From Golubevia sp. BC0850 (lineage: Eukaryota; Basidiomycota; Exobasidiomycetes; Golubeviales; Golubeviaceae), in contig JAAVVG010000012.1 in assembly GCA_012976225.1 (NCBI GenBank), forward strand, positions 434,001 to 498,000: a stretch of DNA of 64,000 nucleotides. Reading direction: 5' to 3'. Made by a program: the position numbers and the translations under genes. This document shows positions 1 through 9,802 of the stretch, one piece after another (the stretch's first letter is position 1; every line of letters begins with the position of its first letter). The notes under the pieces were generated by a model, which was not told the DNA's origin, did no database searches, and saw only the letters and a list, made by a program, of their open reading frames with translations.

Positions 1-1812
1 AGTAGAAGGGACTTGGAAGGCTTTCTTGAAGAGCTAGCTCCCTTTGTTGACTGGAAATCAGAAGCCGAAGAGGCTGAGTTGGCTGCTCGAATTGAAACGC
101 CGGTCTTCCCTCCCATCCAAAGCGTACCCCATTCCTCTGCTTTGACTCCTTCACTCTCGATTTCCATACGAGAGGCCAGATCTTGCTCTTCTTTGATCCT
201 CCTCCCCTCTTGAGTATCGTCTCTGGAAGTGAGTGGGTGTAGAGAGGTTCGAGTACGGCTTTGACTTGAGGGGCGATTTGAAGAGAAAGAAGACGATCTC
301 TGGTTTTCAGGAACCGATCGAAGAGATGAAGGAAAGTGCTTCGAAAGAGCCAACTTGAGGGGGCTTTTGGCGATGGCCACTGTGTTGAAGAAATCAAGAG
401 GCATAGACGATTCTACAGATTGGTTTTGAGGTCGACTTTGATGGAAAGGAGACGGATCGTAAGGCTCGAATTCCATCGCTTGGGAGGGCTCTTGCTCTGT
501 CTGATGGTAGTTCTGACTCTGTTCTTGTTCAGATTCGTAGGTTGGGAGAGGATGATCGTAGAAGGACTCTTGATTCTCGTACTGTTGATGTTGAAGTTGG
601 AGGTTGCGCTCTTGAGAACCTCCTCTGGCTGCACGGGATTCAAAAAGGTCGAATTGAGCTCCGTTTCCAGCAGTCGCCATCTCTTCAGAATTCAGATTGA
701 CATTGTGAAGACCATAAGCAAAGATGTCATCTTCTTCGTCTCTTCCCCCTTGACCCGCCAGTACATCTTCGACTATGTCTACGTCCGAGGAATGAGTGAG
801 ATCGATTAGCTCATCTTGAGAGAATCTGTTGGTGTCCAGATGATTCCTCATTGTAGACTGGTCCTCTTGAGAGGATGGATGAGATGTATCGTCCACTTGT
901 CTTGTCGAAGGGTGATCAAAAACAGACGGATTCCTTGCACCTCTACCCTCACCCGACCTCGATTGAACTCCGTTGTCCATTCTTCTTTCCTTGAGAGGAG
1001 AGTTAGAGAGAATTGATGAAGGAGCTGGAGGACAGGGAGCTAGCGAAAGCTTGGTTTGTCCAATTTGACCAGATTCGAGGCGAACGTTAGCTGGCTTCAT
1101 CCCATTTGAGAATTGCCTTTTCTTCTCCAGCTGAGCTTGGGAGTAGTATTTGTCGATATTTTTGCCTATTTCGGTTAGAGAAGTGAACTTGGGCTGCTTT
1201 ACGGAAGACGATTCAGCTTGAATCAGCTTTTGCTCAGTCGTTCCATCGAATGTATGCGCCTCCGATCCTTGGGCTTCATCTTGGATTTGATCCCTGGAGG
1301 AGACGGACTTGTTTTTTGAGAGTTTCGAGTTCTTGGGAGGCTTTTTGAGGGGCGGGGGAGAAGAGTTAGAGCTGGGCAGAGAGGGAACCGACTGAGAGGA
1401 GATGGTGCTAGAAGGAGCCGTAATCGAAGAGGGAGGATTCTCTTTTGGAACTGATGTCCCATTCTGGACTTTCTTGACAGCTGCTCTACGAGCTGCAATG
1501 GTGCTGAGAGGGAGTTGCAAGGGTTTCTAATCAGCCAAAGATTCTTGAACCAAACAGCCGAATCGTTTCATGTTCTAACAATGGAGTTTCGGTGAAAGTG
1601 GCAGTCTCTTCTACCTGAGAGATATCTGGATTTTGACTCTTAGGAGTAGGAGAAAAGAAGAAGGAAAAATTTCGGTCAGAGACTTTGAGGCTGGAGATCT
1701 CAAAAGCTGAGCAAGGACTCACAGAACGAGTGATGATCGCTTCGGAATCATTCTGTTCGTCTTCTGAATCGTCATTTCCATCCCAGAAGCTGTCTTTGGT
1801 CCATTCAGACAT
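1..1812 (-). CDS. Hypothetical acidic low-complexity protein, 3' end outside window
   Basis: I do not recognise a family. The ATG at 1812 opens a short acidic exon beginning MSEWTKDSFWDG and rich in Asp/Glu, followed by a GTGAGT donor near 1719. A short second exon (about 1540-1608) appears to join a long third exon that stays open from about 1498 to base 1, some 500 residues; the exon 2/3 junction needs a non-consensus GTTCAA donor and is uncertain. The long exon is rich in Ser, Gln, Pro and Glu and is probably mostly disordered. It holds ELIDLTHSSD followed by an acidic run (around 790-830), which matches the hydrophobic-Asp-Leu-Thr form of a SUMO-interacting motif. A nuclear scaffold or DNA-repair adaptor role would fit, but this is inference. 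The stop codon lies outside the window. Confidence 0.55.
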
Positions 1813-2051
1813 GATGAGATTCCACTTGATGCCAATTTGAGGAGATGTCGATGGGTGGTGTGGGAGAGAAGAAAGACCGCAAGAGGCACTCAGACGCGAA
1901 CGAGAGGCAATAGAGACTTGCACCTTCCTTAAACCAAACCAGAACAAAGTGAAAATTACGTCAAAGAAAGTGAAAACGATACAGAGAAACGAATGTCCGA
2001 AACCGAAAAGTCCAACCCGTTGTCCGAAACTTCGTCACAGATCTAAGAGCT

Positions 2052-4139
2052 TCAGCAAGCGAAACCCTTGGGTCTCGTACTCGGATCTCTGGGAATCCAG
2101 CCATGCTTCACACCAGCAGAGTAAGACCAATCTTCTGCAAAGCCAGTCTCAGTCTTGAATGGCCACATGATCCAGCCGGTACCGGATTCATAAGCCGAAG
2201 CTTGACTTTCCCACACTTGAAGAGAGAGAGAGAAAATGAGAAAAATGTGAGAGGGGCCCTTCCTTCCAACGCGGCTCTCTTAATCGGTTTCCTCTTTCAA
2301 CAGAGTCACTCACTCTTAGCTAGGTTCTCCTTGTAGCCTGCAGAAAATTTGGAAGCTGATCCACGCTTTGGCTTGCAATCTCCAGAATTCTGTTCGGATC
2401 CAGGAAGACTTCCATCGTACCGATTTCCCTTCTTGTATCCATTGAGATTGACGGCACAGTCGGTGAAGGCAGTAGTCCACTCTCCAACTTGAACGTGAAA
2501 AGAAAAGGAGATAAGAAAGAAGGACAAGAATTCAGATCTCAATGAACCAGGGTTCAACGCTTTCACTGCCTTCGAATGACTCTCCATTTGACAAGGCTTT
2601 AACAACTTTATTACCAACAACTCATTCAATCTTTGATACACATTTACTCACTGAGCGTGTAGTGATAGTTTTCCTGGGCGTTCTTTAGCTTGTCTCTCTT
2701 CGAGCAGAAGTAGCTTCTACGTTGGTCAATCTTCATGGCTATCCCTCCATTGTCAAAGATCGTGTACGGGTGAGATGTGAACATGACTTCTTGATACGTG
2801 GGAGGTCTGAATCTGTCGTTCCAGAAGTCCGAGGAGGTAGGATCTCCTGTAGCGTTTAAGAAGTGGGGAAACGCATGAATTGGATGACTTCCCAAGCTCT
2901 ACCATCGATGCTTGTACAGCAGATAGTCGAGTCCTTGATAGAGTGGACTGAGGTAACGCGAGAGGTGAAAGGGCGACGAGAACTCACTGAAAGCATCTGA
3001 TAGGACTACGACGATCTCTTTTGAGTGTCTTCTAATGGCTCTGTAGGCATCTGCGTAGAAGTCTTCCAAGTTGTCGTTGAAGAATGGCTCGTTCAAGACT
3101 TCGATGGCAGTTACGATGGATCCATACTTGGACTTTGAGAATTCTTTGGCGAGCTTCTCGACGTAGTCTACAGTTCTATCCATCCTAGACTGTTTCTGGG
3201 AGAATTTAGCGCTTCCAAAGTGTCCACTGTGATCGAAGCCTGTCACAGAAAGAGCAGCAAAAAGGAGGAGAGGAGCGGAAGGGTTAAAAGAAGCTAGCAA
3301 ACGACTGATGGGCGGTTGTTTTCTATCCGTCAACACAATGAAGATCGTTCGCTCCTCTTCGAAGGGGACTCACCATTCTGAGAACCAGGAGCTCCATGGA
3401 TGTCAATCATGACTTTGATGTCGTACTTTAGAGCCCAACCCACAGCCTCTTTGAGCTTATCGTACTGATTCAAGACATGGTAGGGCTCGTTTCCAAGTAG
3501 ATCTCCTAAAGCCCAAAAACCTATAGGAATTCTAACATGGTCTATGGAAAGTTGAAGGAGATACGAATCAGCTCCCAGGAAGGGAGAGATACTCGGCACT
3601 TTTGACTCGACTCACTGAGTCCGAAAGAAGAGATGGTCTTGAAGTCTTGCTCGGTGATGAAGGTATTGAAGTGATTGGTCAAAATTCTGGATGCTTTGGA
3701 CTTTGAAACATCAGTACCGATGTGCCATTCGTCAATGCAGGTAGAACAGCCAAAAGAATCGAAGAGGGAAGGAGTGATGAACGATTCAAGCACTAGCCAG
3801 CCTGTGAAGAAGGGGTGGGGTCAGTTGAAAGCTCGGTCCTCGACGCTTAGTTTTCAATAGAAGGTTTTGAAATCTGAACAAAAAGAGAGCAGAGTCTGTG
3901 GAAAACTGACCTCCTAGAGAGACTCCTCTGACCTTCTCATCTCCGCCGTAGTCCCACTTGGTGGCTCTCTTTGTGATGTTGACGGCTGGAGCCACTTCGA
4001 CCTCTTTCTTCTGGAGTGAAGCAAGATGATCATGCTGTTTCAATCTCTTGTGTACTAGAGCGCCAGAATTTTGAGAGATTGCGTTGACCGAAAGCAGACC
4101 GATTGCCCCAGATAGGACAGAGAGAAAGTTGAGCTTCAT
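2052..4139 (-). CDS. Secreted exo-beta-1,3-glucanase, glycoside hydrolase family 5
   Basis: Predicted to release glucose from beta-1,3-glucan in cell-wall remodelling. The ATG at 4139 starts a signal peptide (MKLNFLSVLSGAIGLLSVNA), followed by a basic propeptide-like stretch with a KR site and then the GH5 core. Family landmarks appear in order across about seven exons: VRGVSLGG, HVRIPIGFW, VMIDIHGAPGSQNG, the acid/base glutamate in IEVLNEPFF, THPYTIFDN, the nucleophile glutamate in VGEWTTAFTDC, and a C-terminal segment with YESGTGWIMWPFKTE. The last exon ends at a TGA at 2052-2054, after PRDPSTRPKGFAC. The intron between DAF and RDPTSSDFW is about 140 nt and contains a spurious open stretch. 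All catalytic landmarks are present, so the enzyme looks functional. No membrane segment or GPI signal is visible at the C-terminus. Confidence 0.9.
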
Positions 4140-4871
4140 TTGGAGAAGTTGGAGTTTCTTGATGAGCCAATCAAACTTGGAATACTTTCGAAAGATCTAA
4201 GAGGGAGATTTCGAAGAGAGAGAATTGAGAGGGGAAAGGGGGTGGGGAAGGTGCGATAGGTAGAGACCGTGAAAAGAAAGAGCGTGATGGGCGCAAGAGA
4301 GAGAAAGGGAGATGTTCTCTTCTCAAACTGAGGATTGAAGAAGAAGAAGAAGGAAATTTGATGGAGATGTTAGGAAAGGAAGCTGGAGTTTGAGAAAGTT
4401 GGCCGTTGGAGGGTCCCGTGCTACGTGCAAGTCTCCCCCCCGGGGGGTTTGACTTGGCGCTTGCACCTCGCGATCAGTACGATTCCGCATTCGAATTCTG
4501 CATTCGAATGCTCCAATCTTTTGAGCTGTTTTCAGGTTGGACAAAGTTTTGGAGTGAATAATGGAGAGGTCCGAGATTAGCTCGGTCAGCAGTTCTCGAC
4601 TTCTTGGTTCTCAAAAACTCAGACCCTCCTTTGTTTCTACCTTCCTTACCATCGTAACTTTCGTCTTTCCGTCTTCAAAGGAAGATTCGTCTCATCTGCA
4701 AGGAGACACTTTGAGTGGCGTGAGTACGTTTTGTACTAAATGCAATAGAAGGTCAAGAGGGTCGCAAGCTGGAGATGTGATTTCATTTACACTTCCTTTC
4801 CTTCTATCCCTCTCCCCTCAGCCTTTCGATCATGGATCATGGATCATGAACTGGCCATCAAAAGTTCAGAA
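4140..4871. promoter_or_regulatory. Divergent intergenic region with a C7G6 palindrome and a repeated GCATTCGAAT
   Basis: This lies between the glucanase (-) and the decayed LRR gene (+). It holds a perfect C/G palindrome block at about 4435-4447 and two copies of GCATTCGAAT at about 4487-4511, the second inside the perfect palindrome CATTCGAATG. Purine-rich GA tracts cover 4200-4330. Reading frames here have no protein-like composition. Placing the promoter here is inference; I see no clear TATA box. Confidence 0.35.
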
Positions 4872-6055
4872 ATGAATCCAGCAAGCTTCAGTACTCTACC
4901 TGAAGATTTGTTTCCTCTAGTCGTTGGGTTCATCAGGAGCTGGGCCGAGAAAGAGGAGCGCGGGAAAGGTTGGAAAGAGATTCAAGAGAAAAGAGAAAGA
5001 GGAAGAAGGTGAATAGCCCCAGGTTCTTTACCTCTTTACGTTGTGTTATCCAAATTTTGACTATCTTCTTGACCCTTCTGTCGACAGGTTCAGAGACTCT
5101 ACGCTTCTCTCTGTCGCCTCGACTTCAAGATCAGCTTACGCAAATTGGTATCCTTTCCTACTGCAGAACGGTGCCTTCAATATGCTCAACATGGAATCGA
5201 TCGACTCTCTACTCCAAAGAGAGCCGGAATTCGGTCGTCAGATTCAGCAGCTGGTGGTGCAGGGCTACAAAGGCAAACCTGCCAAAGATCAACATTCGTC
5301 TTTCGTCAAGCTGTGGAAAGCTCCTAACATTACGGCTGGACGAAACAGCTGACTCAAGTGGAAGCCGGATATCAAGCTTTGAGAAATATTCTGAGCAAGT
5401 GCCAGGACCTCCGGACTCTAGTCCTTGCAAATGGAATGGATTCGTTCCCACTGGTGTCTATTAGCCAAGAAAGGAGCCTCCCACTCCCTTTCCTAACTCA
5501 ATCCCTGAAGAGGCTCTTTTTGGTTTTTAGTAAATCACAAATTGAAAATCACGGCAAAGAACATGATTTGGATTCTAGATGAGCTGTGAAAGTCCCTTGT
5601 CTCCACTAACTACTTGCTCTAGCTCGCCCCTCAAACTGACCTCCAATCTTTCCTGCACGATCTGATTCGGAATAGCGTTCTGTCCTAATTTAATTCAAGC
5701 TTCTCTGGGTTTCAATTTAGACTACTCAGCCTTCAATTATCTTTCGGAGTACTTAGAAACCTTCAAAGGTCTGTCAGAAGTCAAGCAGCTTGCACTGGAA
5801 CCCAAGATCATCTGGGATGATGGTTCCATCAACAGCAGAGGATGGAAAAGATGGAGAGTTGAAGAGAGTATCTTGGTGGGAGGGAAACTGGAGACAGCAG
5901 CATTTTATCACTTTCTTCAGGTTACTAACTCAACCCTTCCCCTTCCTTCGAAGAATGAGGTTCCAACTCATTCATGTGTTCCTCATTATTATTCTTTCTA
6001 CAAATCTTTCCAAACTAGGAACCAAACCACCAAAACCAGTTCCATTTCCATGTAA
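4872..6055 (+). pseudogene. LRR / F-box-like family A, copy 1, interrupted
   Basis: The ATG at 4872 opens MNPASFSTLPEDLFPLV, with a helical IRSWAEKEE segment resembling a degenerate F-box. A GTGAATAG-type donor at about 5009 and a CTTCTGTCGACAG acceptor at 5090 lead into exon 2 (FRDSTLLSVASTSRSAYANW). Downstream segments match the copy at 21.6-23.2 kb: LSKCQDLRTLVLAN, PFLTQSLKRLFLV, NYLSEYLETFKGLSEVKQLA and GGKLETAAFYHFLQ. These segments lie in different frames with stops between them, at about 5352 and about 5690. A weak intron (GTCAAG donor to ACAG, about 5307-5350) could rescue the first break but not the second. Similarity fades after YHFLQVTNS, where the antisense membrane-protein gene begins. 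It is most likely a decayed copy, or a live gene with unusual splicing. Confidence 0.45.
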
Positions 6056-6138
6056 GAGACCTCCCTGCAATTCTTCTTCAGTTTTGCCTATGAATTTCAT
6101 CCTTTCCGTCTTGACCAGTAGAGAAAAGTTGTCCAGGT

Positions 6139-6624
6139 CTATCTTAATGTAAAGCAAATTCGCTTGTACCCATTCCTTTCTTCCAAAGAGGCCGCCATCT
6201 TCTCCAACAGAGTGACTAGAGCTCTGATTCCAAAAGCGACGAAGGTGAAACCTAAAGATAGGAAAGCTCCCAAGACTGAATAATAATCATAATGATCTTG
6301 GATGTAAAAGACCTTCTAGAAGTGCGATCAGAGAGATTCCAGCATATGCATCCCCGTTGTAGAAGATCGTTCCGAAGACGAAGACGGTGGAGAATCCTAT
6401 GCGACGAGAGAAAGTGAAGAAGGATAGAAGAAACAAATAGTAGCTCGACTCCTACTGCTGCGCACTTTATGACGATGAAAATCATGATGATGACGGCGTT
6501 GAAGTTGTCGGTCGAAAGAGAGGCCTGGTGGGTGAGAGGAGAGAAAAGTCAAAACGAGGGAGAGATAGAGATCAGAAACCGACCTGCGAGTGCCGAGGGC
6601 CGAGGAGGTTTTATCAGAGAGCAT
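6139..6624 (-). CDS. Small multi-pass membrane protein, unknown function
   Basis: I do not recognise a family. The ATG at 6624 begins MLSDKTSSALGTRR (an in-frame ATG at 6654 is an alternative). Downstream on the minus strand come strongly hydrophobic segments: NAVIIMIFIVIK (about 6470-6500), GFSTVFVFGTIFYNG (about 6360-6405) and, after a 37-nt intron ending TTATTCAG, VLGAFLSLGFTFVAFGIRAL. The protein closes with a charged tail (EERNGYKRICFTLR) and a TAG at 6139-6141. At least three transmembrane helices are therefore likely. The join between the first and second hydrophobic blocks cannot be made in frame with standard splice sites, so the exon model is incomplete; a read-through SYYLFLLSFFTF segment is an alternative. 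The gene overlaps the fading 3' end of the decayed LRR copy. Confidence 0.42.
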
Positions 6625-7491
6625 CGAGGTGATCAAGACTCCCGAGGATCTCAAAGGCCCTAGAGATCAAGTTAAGGGATTAATCGAGGCTTGGGAATTG
6701 GGAGGCAAAGTAGAGGCGGGGCGAGTCTAGAATGAAGTTGAAGATACTTGCGCAATTCAAGGGGTCGATGTGACACGTGACACGGCTGTAGGCTAAGTAT
6801 GGGACTACGAAATAGGCAGGTGAGATCAAGTCGTTCCCTACGTATTACAGTTGAAGCTAGAGTTGGTGGAGGAGAAAGAGCCAGGTGCTTGGTAACGAGG
6901 AAGGAGTCTTAGTCGGTGTGCCTCGTTGTTGTAAAGCTTGAGATCAAATTGAACCGTGTTAATTGAGCCCATTGGATATCAGTCAAGACGGAAAGGGCGC
7001 GACTGAGTCGCACCAGAATTGTGTGATGGTTCTATTGCCTCCCGGAAAGCCTTTTGGCTCCTTCTGGAGAGGGCGCTCAGACAACAACGGAACCTCCTCT
7101 GAAATTCAGACCCACACGAAAGATCTTTGAGTAAACAGACTCCCTCGGATGGACGAGTCAAGGAGGAAGATACGAAATGAAACCCAGTGACAAGATCCAC
7201 GCTTCCCATCGACAAGTCAAGCCTCCCTCGGGAACCCCAACCTCATGCCATTTACAGATTCCTTTCTCCAAATTCTCTTCTCTTGCTGAGACTTGATCTT
7301 CGATTCTCATTCTGTTCTCTTCCTTTCCCTAGGGATTGAGATATAAATCCCAACTTCGTGCTTCTTCTTCCATTGATTCATCAGAGTGATCATCACTCTC
7401 CTCCCAGTCCGCCTTTGGAACATTTCCTCTAAGTAGGCTGAGAATTTTTTCTCTATCCTCCTTTTTTTCCGACTTGGTTCAGGAGCCCTTT
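6625..7491. other. Gene-poor interval
   Basis: I find no convincing coding exon. A 78-codon minus-strand frame (6979-7215) is Ser/Arg-rich with no family resemblance or splice partners. A pyrimidine-rich stretch at 7240-7480 includes ATATAAAT at about 7340, TATA-like on the plus strand but without an obvious gene to serve. Confidence 0.3.
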
Positions 7492-9460
7492 CTAGAGATT
7501 TGGATACTTGAGCTGTCCAAATTGTTGAATAGAGGAAGGAGCAGAACGGTAGAAATACAAGCTCTTGAGATTCGGAAGGTAAGACATTTCTTGATCAGAA
7601 GTCCTGATGTTTCCTCTAGCGTTCTTGACTGAAGCCAAGTGACCTAGAAACATGGTTTCGAGATTATGCCTATTGCTCTTGATGAAGTTCGAAAGATCTT
7701 GTAAGGGAGGTTGCTCTTGTTGATGGCACCATATTGTCACTTCAGAGAATTTGTTGAGAACGAGCTTGCATAAGAAATATTGAAGCATAGTTGGGGTGGC
7801 ACAATCCATCGTGAGAGATTTGAGTTCTGGTAGTAGTATTTGATCCTCCGGGAGTTTGTCTTCTCCTTCCATATTTTGAATACAGAAATCCAAGACCTTG
7901 AGAGTATAAAGGAATAATCTGATCAGGTTGAATCAAGGCTTGAGGAAAGGTGATTGCTCATTACCATCTCCACTGACTAGCTCGTGATCCACCTTCAAGA
8001 TCTTCAATTTCCCCAGGCCAGAGCAGATTAAACCATCAATCACGATACTTGAGCTCCTCTCGACTGCCAAACTCTCAGCTCTGGGAAGGCGACTTTCTCG
8101 CCATTGTAGGAATTAATGAGGCTTGATTCTCCTTCGAGGCTAGTGGATCCCCATAGAGAGATTGACTGGATTGAGAGGCTAGACGACACTAAAAAAGGGA
8201 AAACCGCTTTCATTGTGGAAGGAGATTCTGAATAGAGGTCAATCTGCTCGAGGGCTGGAAGGTGGAGCTGCTGAAGAATTGGTACGCATCTATGATCAGA
8301 GCTTGAAATGCGAAGGGTCTCTAGAGCCAAAAGACTGATTTTTTTGGAATCTTCCACTTCTGATAATAGTTCACTTGGTTTCCCTTCACCGTAGATGTAG
8401 AGTGACTTCAAAGAAGAGCTGCAGCACCTCAGGAATTCCGGAAGTCCATTTGACAACCGCGACCTCTTTTCCACCTCTGATAAACCTATCTCTTCCATGC
8501 TCTCCTCTTCGTATGTGGGCTCTACCTTTAGTCTTTCAAGATCTCTTTGAAAAGATTATTGACGGAATGCACGAAGGAATAACTAGCGAATTCCAATGAA
8601 ATGAGGCCGGAGCCAGAAAAGCTAACAGCTGTCTGAAGTAATTGACTGCAGCCTGACCATCCTAACGTATTTGTACTAGCTTATCCATCGTCTTGTCCAA
8701 TCACTGATAACTTTCTACCTCCTTTCTCGTCAGACCCCGCCGCGAAAGAGATTGGCAGCGGAATCGAGAACTCCAACTCTCCAAGATGATCCATCATTGC
8801 GTCGAGTTCGGAACCTCCATGGACCAATGCTTGCAGGAACATCATAGTGGAGTTGCGATCTTTCGGCGCTACCTCGTATGTTTGAGGTGGAATTTGAAGG
8901 TAGAGCTTGTGGAGGGTTCCTTTAGTTGAAAGAGCGATAGACGTCATGACGGCCGGAAGAGCATAACCTAAGACCGTTTCATAAGCGAGACTAGAGAGAA
9001 TTTGAGAGTCCATTTTCTCCTGAAAGAGTTCCCAAAGGCAGGATAGATCTAGACATATTTCGTTGCGAGGGTGGGTTGAGAGAGACGCTAGACGGTGGAC
9101 CACTTTGACGAGTTCTGGATGACTGAGAGGCTTTTTGAGTTGAGTTAGGTCCAGTATGCGATGAAGAGTTGAGTCATTTTGAAGATCTCTTCTCCAAGTC
9201 CGAGACTCTCCAGAGGATAGAGCGAGCTCAGGAGAGGAGAGGGAAGAGAAGGTTTGAGTTACGAGCTCATTTGGAAGTGTCTTGATTGGATCAACTATGA
9301 CGGGTGTTGATGCTTCCTCTTGAGATGAAGATCGAGATGAAGAGCTTGAAGCAGGTAGGAGAAGAATCAAAAAGGATTGAGGCAAAGAAAGGAGGAAGGG
9401 GAAGAAGCAATTATTTTTTCTCGCATGAAGTGAAAGGGTGTTCCGCTTCCTTCCGTTCAA
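7492..9460 (-). CDS. F-box / leucine-rich-repeat protein (family B, copy 1)
   Basis: Probable substrate adaptor of an SCF ubiquitin ligase. Exon 1 (start 9460, or a later ATG) carries a Ser-rich leader and then an F-box-like motif: IKTLPNELVTQTFSSLSSPEL followed within about 20 residues by TWRRDLQND. The remaining exons carry irregular LRRs such as SSSLKSLYIYGEG, LALETLRISSS, LPALEQIDLYSES and LPNLKSLYFYRSA, ending at 7492. The exon holding LGKLKILKVDHELVSGD (about 7975-8070) is two bases out of frame with the preceding AFPEL; no normal intron lies between, so there is either a frameshift or an unrecognised splice. LRR spacing is irregular, as is usual for fungal F-box proteins. Substrate unknown. 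Confidence 0.6.
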
Positions 9461-9802
9461 GCTTAACCCGTCATTGAAGCTCTGTACCTCTTTCTTTTAG
9501 GTACCGGCTTCAGTTCAGAATGCTCTGTCAACCTGAGGAAAAGCGAGAGTCTAAAGACTTCCACCGAGACTTCTCACTGATCAGTCGGATCGTCTCCTCT
9601 CCTCAGAATCTCCACTCCTTGAAACGATTTGAGTTTGATATCTACAAGTTCAAGCTCTTATCCATATGAGAATGTCTGGAACTCAGCACACACACACACC
9701 AAAGAAAGAACGCAACCTTTTTCGAGAGTACGGCTACAAAGATTTGACACTTTCTCTTCCAACTCCTTTCAGTCCTTCTGTTCCCTTTCCTTCAAAGTTC
9801 CC
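9461..9802. other. Short intergenic interval with a CA microsatellite
   Basis: This lies between the F-box/LRR gene (-) and the 3' end of RPN2 (-). It contains a (CA)n run at about 9687-9699 and pyrimidine-rich sequence at 9720-9800. It should hold the RPN2 3' UTR and the promoter of the F-box gene. Confidence 0.4.

Noticed and set aside
413-643. Minus-strand 76-codon frame inside the left-edge gene
   Set aside because: It is in another frame of a longer, compositionally protein-like open frame on the same strand, and has no domain.
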